A DNA stretch of 64,000 bases. It comes from an uncultured Mucilaginibacter sp. (GTDB lineage Bacteria > Bacteroidota > Bacteroidia > Sphingobacteriales > Sphingobacteriaceae). The DNA is taken from positions 124,001 through 188,000 of the forward strand of contig NZ_CAJYGQ010000013.1 of the NCBI RefSeq assembly GCF_913773635.1. The letters run 5' to 3'. Positions 17,240 to 26,169 of the stretch are shown piece after piece. A program made the translations under genes and the position numbers. How positions within the stretch are numbered: position 1 is the first letter of the stretch; the number at the start of each line of letters is the position of its first letter. The notes beneath the pieces were generated by a model. It searched no databases, was not told where the DNA came from, and worked only from the letters and a program-made list of their open reading frames with translations.

Positions 17240-17411
17240 CACACTGTGCCAAGTCAATTAACTGGTGTGTGCTTTAATAACGAGAGTTATGCTTTGTATG
17301 AAAAGCTACTTCAACATCAATTATGATACGATGCGGCATTGTTTAATCACTTACTTTAAACAATGCTACATCATACATAATATATTTGGATTGTTATTGT
17401 TATTTAGCAAA

Positions 17412-18395
17412 TCAATAATGCCCTCTGATTGATTCTTTGATATCCTGATCATAGAGCAGCCTTAGTTGCTGATGGATTTCATTTGACAAAGGCGCAAGTT
17501 GCGAAGCCTCAACGTTGCTGTTAACCTGACTAATTTTTGATGCTCCCGGAATTACAGTGGTAACTTCCGGGTGATCAAGTATCCAGCGTATAGCCCATTG
17601 CGCCATGCGCTCGTCGGGCATTACCGACTTAATTTTTCCGGCAAATTTTAAACCTTGTTTAAACTCAATGCCTGAGAAAGTTTCGCCCGCATTGAAGGCT
17701 TCACCATTGGCATTAAAGTTACGGTGATCATTAGACGAGAATTGTGTATCAGCACTAAATTTACCGCTTAATAAACCACTGGCTAAGGGCACGCGTACAA
17801 TCAGCGCAACACCTTTTTCTCTGGCTTTGGCAAAAATTTCATCAGCCACATGCTGACGAAATAGGTTATATATAATTTGCAACGAAGCTAAGCCCTCCTG
17901 CTCCAGGCAAATCAACGCTTCCTCCGTTGTTTCAACACTGGCGCCAAAGTAACGAATAAGCCCATCCTTTTGCAGCTGGCGCAAATTGTCAAACACATCA
18001 CCTTTGCGCATTTCCTCAGTTGGAATGCAATGCAGTTGTTGCAAAAACAGCTGTGATATGCCTAAGTGCTGTAACGAAGCTTCGGTATGTTGTCGCATTG
18101 CAGCATAACTAAAGTTTTGAGGCCAGCCATTTCCGGGATCTCCCCGGCGGCCAAGTTTAGTAGCTACAAAAACATCTTTTTTTACCGTTTTTAAAAATCG
18201 CCCAATCACCGCTTCACTCACTCCCATACCATACACGTCGGCGGTATCAATGAAATTACCACCAGCCTGAGTGTAAGCGTTTAAAATGCTTAGGGCTTCA
18301 TCTTCATTTATAGCTCCCCAATCGGCACTACCCAACTGCCATGTACCCAAACCCACCTCGGCAATAGGTGTATCTTTAAATAATGTGTAATTCAT
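17412..18395 (-). CDS. Aldo/keto reductase
   Basis: The 327-residue TIM-barrel NAD(P)H oxidoreductase contains the AKR tetrad: Asp and Tyr in DTADVYGMG, Lys in VFVATKLG and His in LQQLHC. The C-terminal cofactor loop (VIPGASKISQVNSN) favours NADPH. The ATG at 18395 is preferred to a TTG at 18413. The stop-to-start spacing to the EVE-domain gene upstream is about 36 bp, so they may share a transcript. Substrate unknown. Confidence 0.92.
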   Translation of the reverse strand: MNYTLFKDTPIAEVGLGTWQLGSADWGAINEDEALSILNAYTQAGGNFIDTADVYGMGVSEAVIGRFLKTVKKDVFVATKLGRRGDPGNGWPQNFSYAAMRQHTEASLQHLGISQLFLQQLHCIPTEEMRKGDVFDNLRQLQKDGLIRYFGASVETTEEALICLEQEGLASLQIIYNLFRQHVADEIFAKAREKGVALIVRVPLASGLLSGKFSADTQFSSNDHRNFNANGEAFNAGETFSGIEFKQGLKFAGKIKSVMPDERMAQWAIRWILDHPEVTTVIPGASKISQVNSNVEASQLAPLSNEIHQQLRLLYDQDIKESIRGHY

Positions 18396-18431
18396 GTTTT
18401 TCAAAATTTGCAACTATGTTAAAGCAATCTT

Positions 18432-18836
18432 TTAGCTACCAAGTTCTACAATACGGTCAAACTCCTCAACTTTTAACGGCATAACCGATAAACGACCTTG
18501 CCGTACCAGTGATATGTCTTTCAAACGTTCATCACCTTTAATTTGCTCCAAAGTCACAGGCGTTTTCAACGCTTCTACAGGCGATAAGTCAACCACAACC
18601 CAATTTTTATCATCTGTGGTTGGATCCTGATAGGCTTCTTTCATTACTTTCGCAATACCCACAACCTCTTTACCCTCGTTACTATGATAAAATAATACCA
18701 AGTCCCCCTCCTTCATCTCACGTAAGTTATTACGCGCTTGGTAGTTACGGACGCCATCCCAAAAGGTGCGTTTGTCTTCATTAAATTTTTGCCAGGAATA
18801 TTTAAAGGGTTCGGATTTGACGAGCCAGTAGTTCAT
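18432..18836 (-). CDS. EVE-domain protein
   Basis: The 134-residue single-domain protein starts MNYWLVKSEPFKYSWQKF and contains FWDGVRNYQARNNLREMKEGDLVLFYHS, the typical EVE (formerly DUF55, THYN1-like) sequence. This fold, related to PUA and YTH domains, binds modified bases in nucleic acid. The stand-alone form is common in bacteria and its role is unsettled. It sits upstream of an aldo/keto reductase. Confidence 0.92.
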   Translation of the reverse strand: MNYWLVKSEPFKYSWQKFNEDKRTFWDGVRNYQARNNLREMKEGDLVLFYHSNEGKEVVGIAKVMKEAYQDPTTDDKNWVVVDLSPVEALKTPVTLEQIKGDERLKDISLVRQGRLSVMPLKVEEFDRIVELGS

Positions 18837-19105
18837 AAATATGTTCTTTTATAACGTTTAAACGGGTTTTTTGCTACCTAAACACCTCAAAGGTGAAAAA
18901 ATGTGGTGACAAATTAAAATTTAAAACCTTGGGTGCAGATCTTTAGATTTCAGTTACGTTAAACATCCAGCAAATATTTCTATCACATATAAATTCTTAA
19001 AAAGTTCCAATGCATAACCTTAAACTCTTGTTAGCTATACTTACCTTGACTTTTAGTTTGAAACGCAAACTATAAACTTTTTATTTGGATCTTTTTTTAA
19101 ACTGA

Positions 19106-19984
19106 ATGAAAGCAAATTTCAAATTAAGCCTGTTAGCATCATTGCTTTTTGGGTTAGCAGCGTGTACGAACAATGGTAAGCCAAATGAAAAAACAGCGCA
19201 ACCTTTATCTGACAAGGCAGACACTGCAATCACCTACCCGGATATCGCTACTGAAGACACTACAGTAGCTGCGCCTGTGAAAGCTGATAAGCTGATTGAT
19301 TTATTTCCTGAAGGTGTTGAAATTAATTTCACTCCGGATGATGTAAAAAGTAACGACCCAAAATACAGTACATTCAGACATAAACTTACACAGTTTGAAA
19401 ACAAACATCCCGTTAATGATACTTTAGACGCGCAAGAGCTTATAGGTTTGGTAAATAACGAAGTGTTTAGCAATACCGAAACCTTCGTTAACAGCAAGTG
19501 GCTGAAGTATTTTTTGAAAAGGTACAAATTCGATATTGCCGACCTATCGCCCATAGTTGATGTAGCCATAAAACAAGAGGATTATGAAGCGATCAAGAAT
19601 ATTTTAAAGTATGGATTTATTGTTGACACCCGGCAGATTGAACTGGCTACGGAAGTAAAGGAAAATGCAAGCCAGCTAATTAAATACAATAAGCAAAACA
19701 AGGGATTGGATGAAGCCGGTGATCCTACGTTTTATGAAAGTAAATATTCAAGAATTGATGAAATTATGCAGTTGCTTCTTGCTTCGTATAATGCTAATTC
19801 AATTTACGACAGTGATGGCTTCACTAATCTCAGACAAGCAAAAAGCAGCAGTTCAACCATCATACAAAAGATAAAAATCAGATCACATATAAAAGTGCTT
19901 GACAATACTGATAATTGGTTTCAAATTGAATTACCTACAGGTCAAAAAGGCTATGTCCATCATAGTAAAATCAGGTCAATATAA
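19106..19984 (+). CDS. Lipoprotein with C-terminal bacterial SH3 domain
   Basis: The 292-residue protein has a lipobox (LAAC, Cys at about residue 20), a Thr/Ala-rich linker and an alpha-helical middle region of unknown fold. The C-terminal ~60 residues look like SH3_3: DGFTNLRQAKSSSSTIIQKI, WFQIELPTGQKGYVHHSKI. Such SH3 domains usually bind peptidoglycan or protein ligands. It stands upstream of a small TlpA-like protein on the same strand. Function unknown. Confidence 0.72.
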   Translation: MKANFKLSLLASLLFGLAACTNNGKPNEKTAQPLSDKADTAITYPDIATEDTTVAAPVKADKLIDLFPEGVEINFTPDDVKSNDPKYSTFRHKLTQFENKHPVNDTLDAQELIGLVNNEVFSNTETFVNSKWLKYFLKRYKFDIADLSPIVDVAIKQEDYEAIKNILKYGFIVDTRQIELATEVKENASQLIKYNKQNKGLDEAGDPTFYESKYSRIDEIMQLLLASYNANSIYDSDGFTNLRQAKSSSSTIIQKIKIRSHIKVLDNTDNWFQIELPTGQKGYVHHSKIRSI

Positions 19985-20067
19985 TAACCGAACTTATAGA
20001 TTCGACAAGATTATCTAGGATCGTGAACTTTAATTATACACCTACCCATCGAAAGTTATTTCAATCA

Positions 20068-20616
20068 ATGCTGTCATTAAAGTTACATACAACAATTGCT
20101 TTGCTCAGCTTATTGCCACTAACTTCACTCAAGGGACAGGAAATACTACATCAAAACATTGTGTACTTACCCGAATCTGGAATTGATTTTAGCAGTTTAA
20201 TAAGTCAATTCAAAGGCAAAGTAATTTACTTAGACATTTGGGCCACCTGGTGTATACCTTGTAGAAAAGAATTAATGTTAAAGCAGGACATTAAGGCATT
20301 TGCCGACTTTGCTAAAAAGAACAACGTAGTCGTCCTTTACATTTGTTGCGATAAAAATGGCAATATGTGGAAGAACTTTATTGAGGCAAATGAATTATAT
20401 GGCTACCATATTCTTGCCAATCAGCAAATTAACAACACATTGCATACAACATTTTCCGTTCAAAGAGGTAGCCACGGTAAACGTAAATTACAAAGGGCAT
20501 TTTTCCTGCCCCGGCATATCATCATCGACCAATCTGGAACAGTAAGAGATAGTTCGGCACAAAGACAGGGCACTGCATTGGTATACCGCCAAATAGTAGA
20601 ACTACTAAAGAATTAA
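20068..20616 (+). CDS. TlpA-like thioredoxin-fold protein
   Basis: The ~182-residue exported protein has a signal peptide (LSLKLHTTIALLSLLPL, ending near KGQ). The thioredoxin domain contains the active site WATWCIPCRKEL, followed by the RHIIIDQSGTVRD strand and a cis-Pro region altered from the classical form (LPRHIIID). A periplasmic disulfide reductase or thiol-redox role is expected. ATG 20068 is preferred because a GTG at 20023 would add a non-hydrophobic extension before the signal. Confidence 0.78.
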   Translation: MLSLKLHTTIALLSLLPLTSLKGQEILHQNIVYLPESGIDFSSLISQFKGKVIYLDIWATWCIPCRKELMLKQDIKAFADFAKKNNVVVLYICCDKNGNMWKNFIEANELYGYHILANQQINNTLHTTFSVQRGSHGKRKLQRAFFLPRHIIIDQSGTVRDSSAQRQGTALVYRQIVELLKN

Positions 20617-20652
20617 GCGCTCATACCCATTTTAAAACAACCGAACTTAAGC

Positions 20653-20673
20653 ACCAAAATTTTGGTTCTTTTT
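20653..20673 (+). terminator. Possible terminator after the TlpA-like gene
   Basis: The self-complementary ACCAAAATTTTGGT (20653-20666) is followed by TCTTTTTTT. The stem is AT-rich and short, so it is only a weak candidate. Confidence 0.4.
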
Positions 20674-20756
20674 TTATTATTTACTTGATTCAGATTAATT
20701 ACAACTTACATAAAATCAATACTTTGCCTCGAAATCAAAGCTGATTATCCATTAAT

Positions 20757-22226
20757 TTACTTTGTTATAGTTTCATCTAACAACTTGTAAAGTAAACCGC
20801 TTTGACCCGCACTCGGGCAATTGTTATTTTTAATTATTCCGTTGGCATCAATTAAAAAATAGTGCGGTATGGCAGTTACGTTAAAAGCCTTCACCATAGG
20901 GTGCTTCGTCCAGCCGGGAGCAATCAAATTTACGCCTTTTAAATTCAAATCTTTCAAGCTTGCTTTCCATGTTTTTTTATCAGTGTCAACACAAACGTTT
21001 ACAAAAACAATGTTTTCATCCTTGTACCTTTCGTGCAATGCAGGTACGCTGTTTTTGATTTCACCTATACATGGACCACAATTAACACCCCAAAAGTCAA
21101 TGTAAACTACTTTACCTTTAAATCCACTCAATGACACCATGCGGCCATTCTCATCTTTAAGCATAAAAGATGGCGCAGGCGTACCCGGTTTAAGTCGTTG
21201 CACGTTTTGATAAAATTGCTTCAGGGTATCTGCATACATTGGCGTTTTTACTTTGGTGATAAAGTCATTGTATACTTCAACGCACTCATCAAATGGATGA
21301 TCATTAAAGCTCCAAAAAATGCTTTGGGTGCAATACCAATCACGAATTTCAAGTATTGAAAGTGAATATAATCCTGTAACGTATGTCCGCCAGGCATATT
21401 TATATTGCTGTAATTTATTATCACTTTTTTCGGCAACTGTATTGGTACTTGTATACTTTATGGGTTGAAAGTATAGTAAATATTTAAATAGAAAGTCACG
21501 ATACTCACGGCTTGAGTTGAACCACTCTTCCGACTCTGTTGCATAGGCTTGTCTTTGAGTAGTTATAAGCAGAAAGTTAGTGTACTTACTTGGTTTATTT
21601 ATATATAATTCGTACCGCGGAAGCAACTTAGCATTAATCATTAAATCTGCATACCTAAAATAAATGTCGGTTGATATTTTATCGTATCCTTCAGCAACAC
21701 CATCTTTAACAAGCATTTGAATTTCTTCATTATACGAGTCATTTAAAGCTATGAATTTAGCAGAATCCGTTAAACGCTTGTTGTATAGAACAGGCCGTAA
21801 CTTAGCGAGGTGTTGAGCAAACACGCTGTCAATCATTGACAGTGTTTTATAAGCACGCGCTCTTACTTTACTTGATGATGTAATCGAAAAACTCTCAACT
21901 GCTTTATTTGCATCCCAGTTTACGTTTATTGTATCGTTCTTTTTAACAAAAACCCTACGTTGTACGGGCATGAACAGCAAATCCATTGCATTCCCTTCTA
22001 CTTTAATCCTTTTTATAAAATTCCCCTGTTTATCAATGTTCACCGAAACAATCATGAATCTCAAAATCCCTTGCTGATAAAACTCCCAGAAGTTTTCCTT
22101 GTGATTATCAACATGACCTTTAATAACAGCGTATTCAGATTTTACGGCTACAGCTTTCTGAGCCATCGAGGTAAAGCAAAGCACCGCTAGAGTAAGTGCA
22201 GCTAAGAACTTAAATTGTGATACCAT
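20757..22226 (-). CDS. Large exported TlpA-family thioredoxin-fold protein
   Basis: The 489-residue protein has a signal peptide (ending SMAQ), an N-terminal beta-rich domain (about 30-110), a long helical middle and a C-terminal TlpA domain (about 345-489). The TlpA active site is FWGVNCGPCIGEI. The residue before the CGPC is Asn rather than the usual Trp/Ser. The layout is common in Bacteroidota, where such proteins are often near surface-nutrient genes, but none are here. It converges with the small TlpA-like gene at 20068-20616. The substrate is unknown. Confidence 0.8.
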   Translation of the reverse strand: MVSQFKFLAALTLAVLCFTSMAQKAVAVKSEYAVIKGHVDNHKENFWEFYQQGILRFMIVSVNIDKQGNFIKRIKVEGNAMDLLFMPVQRRVFVKKNDTINVNWDANKAVESFSITSSSKVRARAYKTLSMIDSVFAQHLAKLRPVLYNKRLTDSAKFIALNDSYNEEIQMLVKDGVAEGYDKISTDIYFRYADLMINAKLLPRYELYINKPSKYTNFLLITTQRQAYATESEEWFNSSREYRDFLFKYLLYFQPIKYTSTNTVAEKSDNKLQQYKYAWRTYVTGLYSLSILEIRDWYCTQSIFWSFNDHPFDECVEVYNDFITKVKTPMYADTLKQFYQNVQRLKPGTPAPSFMLKDENGRMVSLSGFKGKVVYIDFWGVNCGPCIGEIKNSVPALHERYKDENIVFVNVCVDTDKKTWKASLKDLNLKGVNLIAPGWTKHPMVKAFNVTAIPHYFLIDANGIIKNNNCPSAGQSGLLYKLLDETITK

Positions 22227-22492
22227 AATAGGTTTAAAGGATAATAGGTTTAACAGGGCTAAGTTAAAAATTTGATACTCACTTTAAACTTCGCCTATGT
22301 AATTAATGCCTAATAGCAATTTAGGCTTGATTTTAAACATTTTGATGCATTGTCGGAAAATAGTGAAAAGGCTGAGGTAAGGGTAAATATACTTAAAGTT
22401 AAAAACAGGTATAACTACCTGAAAATACGCAGCATTTCTTTTCCATCTTTGAAGTGCGTACAAAATGTATGCACTATTAACTGACCTATACC

Positions 22493-22996
22493 TTGAAGAT
22501 CTACTTATTTCTACTACCCTTTCTTTTTATGGGATTGCATGCCAATGCGCAAGTGATAACACCAAAGGAGCGCATGATATGGAACGGCTTTGTTGATTAC
22601 TTAGCCATAAAAAAGTTTAAAGGCTCTGCTGAGCTTGATAAACCACCTCGCGAAAAATCAGTTCAGTTGTGGAAAGACTACTGCAAAGCGAATAACATAA
22701 GGCTCGACTATCATGAATTTGTGAGCCATGTGCAGCGTAATATTATAGCTTACCGTAAGCATGCCTGGCAGAAAATAAAAAATGGCAAGGCAACTTTTAA
22801 CGGCACCGAAGCCGACTTTATGCCCGGCTTAAGTACCGTTGATGGTTGGGCGGGCTCGCGTACCACCACTTACAAGTTCCCTCCCGATAGTTTAACGGTT
22901 GGTTTAGCCGGCGAAAAGATTGCAGGCTTTAAAAACGGCGTGTACACCGAGCTTGGCAAAGACTCATTACTACTCAACAATAACCGGTTACATTAA
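22493..22996 (+). CDS. Secreted protein of unknown function
   Basis: The 167-residue protein has a signal peptide (LFLLPFLFMGLHANAQ). The mature part is basic and helical (LWKDYCKANNIRLDYHEFVSHVQRN), then Gly/Thr-rich. It begins with TTG at 22493, because no in-frame ATG precedes the signal peptide. I do not recognise a family. It is convergent with a small membrane-protein gene 9 bp away. Confidence 0.6.
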   Translation: MKIYLFLLPFLFMGLHANAQVITPKERMIWNGFVDYLAIKKFKGSAELDKPPREKSVQLWKDYCKANNIRLDYHEFVSHVQRNIIAYRKHAWQKIKNGKATFNGTEADFMPGLSTVDGWAGSRTTTYKFPPDSLTVGLAGEKIAGFKNGVYTELGKDSLLLNNNRLH

Positions 22997-23005
22997 TTTA
23001 ACCGG

Positions 23006-23215
23006 TTACCTTCTTTTGTCTAAAGCAACCAACGCAATGCCGCCAACAAGCAAAATACCACCCGCATAAGGCGGCCAGTTTACAGACTTCTCTTTTTCTG
23101 CCGATACCTGTATAGGGCCTGCATCAATAACTTTTTCCTTTTTTGTATAGGTGAATCCTGTCCAAATAAGCATAACCACACCCAGTATGATAAATGCAAT
23201 GCCAAGTATCTTCAT
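23006..23215 (-). CDS. Small membrane protein, two predicted TM helices
   Basis: The 69-residue protein has a first hydrophobic helix (ILGIAFIILGVVMLIWTGF), a polar loop with KKEKVIDAGPIQVSAEKEK, a second helix (GGILLVGGIALVALD) and a basic end KRR. Similar small proteins in Bacteroidota are associated with stress responses in general, but I cannot assign a family with certainty. Confidence 0.6.
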   Translation of the reverse strand: MKILGIAFIILGVVMLIWTGFTYTKKEKVIDAGPIQVSAEKEKSVNWPPYAGGILLVGGIALVALDKRR

Positions 23216-23353
23216 AATGGTATATAATTAATTTAGCCTCATTTTTGTTTTGGAGCAGGTAATGCCCGGTCTATGCTTACGTAGCCGGTAGTTGCCTTAA
23301 CAAAAACTATATGGTACTCACATTGGTTATAAAAGGGTTAACTAAATCAACTT

Positions 23354-23521
23354 ATGGCCGAATTAAATGTACAACCCAAGCGCCGCACCCCATGGTGGCT
23401 GTGGCTTATTCTATTAATAATTACACTTTGCTTTTTATTCTTTTTTATGCGCGGATGCGGTAATCAAGCTGGTTTACGTGAGCCTGCCGTTACAGACACC
23501 ACTACTAACACATTAAATTAA
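23354..23521 (+). CDS. 55-residue single-pass membrane protein
   Basis: ATG 23354 to TAA 23521 encodes MAELNVQPKRRTPWWLWLIL and continues to TNTLN. The order is a positively charged N-terminus (KRR), one strongly hydrophobic helix (about 14-32), an RGCGNQ segment and a Thr-rich tail. The charge distribution suggests N-in topology. It is followed 56 bp later by the PRC-barrel gene, probably in one unit. The function is unknown. Confidence 0.6.
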   Translation: MAELNVQPKRRTPWWLWLILLIITLCFLFFFMRGCGNQAGLREPAVTDTTTNTLN

Positions 23522-23577
23522 CCTTATAGTAAAGTGCAGAATTCACTTTACTATAAGTATATAAATAACAAAATACA

Positions 23578-24132
23578 ATGGAAGAAAACGAGTATAGCCG
23601 CCTGGAAGAACTTACCGGCAGCGACTTTGAAATAGCCGACGGGCAACCCGACATTAAAGGATGGGACGTAAAGAACGAACAGGGTGAGGTAATTGGTGAT
23701 GTTGAAGAATTATTATTTAACCCGCAAACACAAAAGGTTAGATATATAATTGTTGATACCGATGCCAACGACCTTAAACTTGAGGCCCGCAAAATATTAA
23801 TACCAATAGGCGTTGTAGAACTGCACGAGGATGACGACTTTGTGGTTGTGCCTCAAATAGAGGTTAATCATATTGTTGGCCTGCCATCATATGTAAAAGG
23901 CGAGTTAACGGCCGAACATGAACAACACATACGCAGCACGTTTTCAAGCCTTGGTGCCGCAGGTGTGGGTATTGGTGCGGTTACCGCCCAACCAACCGAA
24001 AACTTTTACGAGCACGAACAATTTAATCAAAATCGCATTTACAACCGCCGCCGTCCTGAAAATAATCCGGAACGCCTGTTACCTGAAGAGGGTACCCGTG
24101 AAGATGAAACCGATAACCGCGATATATTTTAA
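23578..24132 (+). CDS. PRC-barrel domain protein
   Basis: The 184-residue acidic cytosolic protein has a PRC-barrel at about 25-100 (IKGWDVKNEQGEVIGDVEEL, VRYIIVDTD, ILIPIGVVELHEDD). A less conserved tail contains a run of Asn/Arg and ends in an acidic EDETDNRDIF. PRC-barrels bind RNA-processing or photosystem partners; in Bacteroidota this stand-alone form seems stress-linked, but that is an inference. A tiny membrane protein gene lies just upstream. Confidence 0.82.
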   Translation: MEENEYSRLEELTGSDFEIADGQPDIKGWDVKNEQGEVIGDVEELLFNPQTQKVRYIIVDTDANDLKLEARKILIPIGVVELHEDDDFVVVPQIEVNHIVGLPSYVKGELTAEHEQHIRSTFSSLGAAGVGIGAVTAQPTENFYEHEQFNQNRIYNRRRPENNPERLLPEEGTREDETDNRDIF

Positions 24133-24157
24133 TACCATTTACCAGCATAATTAAGAG

Positions 24158-24190
24158 AAGGCTTTCAGTAAAATGAAAGCCTTTTCTTTT
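24158..24190 (+). terminator. Terminator of the PRC-barrel gene
   Basis: AAGGCTTTCA (24158-24167) pairs with TGAAAGCCTT (24174-24183) and is followed by TTCTTTT. Confidence 0.8.
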
Positions 24191-24218
24191 TAACCTCCAT
24201 GAGTGGCAGGTAAGAAAA

Positions 24219-24255
24219 AGTAAAAGGCATCTCGATTGAGATGCCTTTTACTTTT
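24219..24255. terminator. Terminator downstream of mlaD (bidirectional)
   Basis: A perfect 15-bp stem (24219-24233 with 24238-24252) encloses a GATT loop, with A/T runs on both sides. It lies 20 bp after the mlaD stop on the minus strand. Confidence 0.8.
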
Positions 24256-24274
24256 AATTCCGTTATCATCAAAC

Positions 24275-25222
24275 TTAGTCGGCTTTGCGTCCGAAAACTG
24301 AGAAACTTACGTAACGTTTTGGATGAGCTTTTAAGTCGATAAATAAGTTATTAAGGTTTTCGGATGCAGAATTTAAGTTGTTATACATCTTGTCGTCATT
24401 CATTAATAAACCTAATGAACCTTTCCCGTTGTTAATTTTAGCAACCGTTTGCTGCAAATCGGCCATGGTTTTGTTGGCGTTATCAAGCGTTTGCTTAATG
24501 TTTGAGTTAGCCAAATCGGCACTCAGGCGCTCAAAGTTAGCGGTTGTAGCATTCAACTTTACGGTGCTAGCCTTTAAGCTGGCGGTAAGTGCTTCGGCAT
24601 TGGTCATTATCCCATTGATGTGACCTGTTTGGCCAGCTACCAATCTGTCAATCTTTTTAGTAGTACCTTCAAGGGTTTGCAATGAATTAGCAATACTTAA
24701 AAAGCTGCGGTCAATATTGCGCTGAAATTCAGGGTTAAGTATTTTGTTAACAGCCGAAAGACTTGAATCAACTTTATCCATTAAAATTTCGGCCTTACGC
24801 TGTACAGGCTGCAGGCTTTGTGCCAAACTTCCCTGTATATCGGCACGCAATGTATCCTGGTTTTCGGCAACCTCACGGCTATTACCCATTTCAAATACAA
24901 TGGCTTTACTTCCTAGCAAGTCGGTACTTTCAAGGCGGGCTATACTATTTGCCGGGATAGGATATTTCGGGTCGATTTTGAACTCTACCACGGTAAAGCC
25001 GCTCTCGGTCTGTAAAGTCATGTTTGATACGTGACCAATTTGAAAGCCATTTACAAGTACTGGTTTTGATAGTGTTAAACCTTCAACGTTGCGATATATG
25101 GCGTAAAATTTATTTGACGATGAAAAAACATCGTTTCCTTTAAGGTAACTGAAGCCTAATATTAATATAGTTACTCCAATTACGGTTAAGATACCAATTT
25201 TGGTTTCGTTAGATACTTTCAA
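24275..25222 (-). CDS. MlaD/MCE-domain protein
   Basis: The 315-residue protein has a short N-terminal cytoplasmic tail, one transmembrane helix (about 8-26) and the MCE domain (FYAIYRNVEGLTLSKPVLVNGFQIGHV). A long periplasmic coiled-coil tail follows, with NINGKGSLG-like repeats near the end. MCE proteins form hexameric lipid-transfer rings between inner and outer membranes. The start is TTG at 25222; no ATG is in frame nearby. It lies 34 bp behind the amidase gene, so they are probably cotranscribed. The permease/ATPase partners (MlaE, MlaF) are not in the window. Confidence 0.9.
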   Translation of the reverse strand: MKVSNETKIGILTVIGVTILILGFSYLKGNDVFSSSNKFYAIYRNVEGLTLSKPVLVNGFQIGHVSNMTLQTESGFTVVEFKIDPKYPIPANSIARLESTDLLGSKAIVFEMGNSREVAENQDTLRADIQGSLAQSLQPVQRKAEILMDKVDSSLSAVNKILNPEFQRNIDRSFLSIANSLQTLEGTTKKIDRLVAGQTGHINGIMTNAEALTASLKASTVKLNATTANFERLSADLANSNIKQTLDNANKTMADLQQTVAKINNGKGSLGLLMNDDKMYNNLNSASENLNNLFIDLKAHPKRYVSFSVFGRKAD

Positions 25223-25256
25223 GGTAGTTGCAATTAGTTTTTTATATAACGGTTAT

Positions 25257-26117
25257 CTATGGTCTTTGTTCCAACTCGCTCTTATACTTCTTAACCGCCC
25301 GCACTATTGAATTGGTAATCTCTGCCTGTCCTTCTTCTGAATTTAAATACTCTTCCTCATCGGGGTTATTAATAAAGCCTGTTTCAACCAGCAATGATGG
25401 CATTGCCGTATTGGCCAGTACTTGTACACCCTGTTCAATTACACCCAGGCTATTCCTGTTATCGGTATATACAAATTCGTTATTAATCAATTTAGCCAGG
25501 TGTATGCTTTGTTTACGATAGGTATCGCGCAAGGCATTAAGTATAATAGCCTGAGCCGGATCTATTTCTGCCGTTTTGGTTTTCGACATTTTTTCTTCCT
25601 GCTCCGCATACTCATTCTCACGTATGGCGGCCACCTGTTCATTTGATCGGCCAATGCGGTTAACCAGTATAAGCACTCCCTTACCTGAACGGTTTGGCAC
25701 TGAAACTGTTTTTCCGTTAACTACTTTTCTTATGTTAGGCAGTGAATTGCAATGAAGGGAAATATAGATATTGGCCTTAGCATCATTAGCCATAACCGCC
25801 CTCGAACCATTGGCCACAAAAACGTCGGAGGTACGTGTCATCAAAATATTAACATCTTTTAATTCTTTTTGCATAGCCTTCTGCAATTTTAATGCGAGTG
25901 CCAGCGTTACATTTTTTTCCAACGAAAAATCTCCTGTAGCACCTGCTGCCCTGCCGCCATGGCCGGCATCAATAACGATGGTTTTGATCCTGAATCCACC
26001 GCCGGGGGGCACTGTGTCTTGCTTAACTGGAATTTTTGTTGTGAACGAAAAATTTATAGAACAAAGAAGTAATGCTAAGAAACCGTAAATGTATATGTTG
26101 AAAGCCTTATTTTTCAT
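25257..26117 (-). CDS. N-acetylmuramoyl-L-alanine amidase (Amidase_3)
   Basis: The 286-residue exported protein has an N-terminal signal. The zinc amidase domain includes IVIDAGHGG (first His ligand), a later Glu (KNVTLALALKLQ region), SLHCNS and VETGFINN with the catalytic Glu. It cleaves the amide bond between MurNAc and the stem peptide during wall turnover or division. It is divergent from lptD, 52 bp away, and leads the mlaD unit. Confidence 0.93.
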   Translation of the reverse strand: MKNKAFNIYIYGFLALLLCSINFSFTTKIPVKQDTVPPGGGFRIKTIVIDAGHGGRAAGATGDFSLEKNVTLALALKLQKAMQKELKDVNILMTRTSDVFVANGSRAVMANDAKANIYISLHCNSLPNIRKVVNGKTVSVPNRSGKGVLILVNRIGRSNEQVAAIRENEYAEQEEKMSKTKTAEIDPAQAIILNALRDTYRKQSIHLAKLINNEFVYTDNRNSLGVIEQGVQVLANTAMPSLLVETGFINNPDEEEYLNSEEGQAEITNSIVRAVKKYKSELEQRP

Positions 26118-26145
26118 TATTTTTGAACGCCGTTAACTTTATCTG

Positions 26146-26153
26146 CAAAAATA
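26146..26153 (-). promoter_or_regulatory. -7 box of the amidase-mlaD unit
   Basis: TATTTTTG on the minus strand matches TAnnTTTG and is 28 nt before the amidase ATG. Confidence 0.5.
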
Positions 26154-26169
26154 CTATTCATATTCAATT

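Noticed and set aside
18432..18836. EVE protein as part of a defence system
   Set aside because: EVE domains occur in defence proteins, but here it is a stand-alone protein beside an aldo/keto reductase with no nuclease or helicase.
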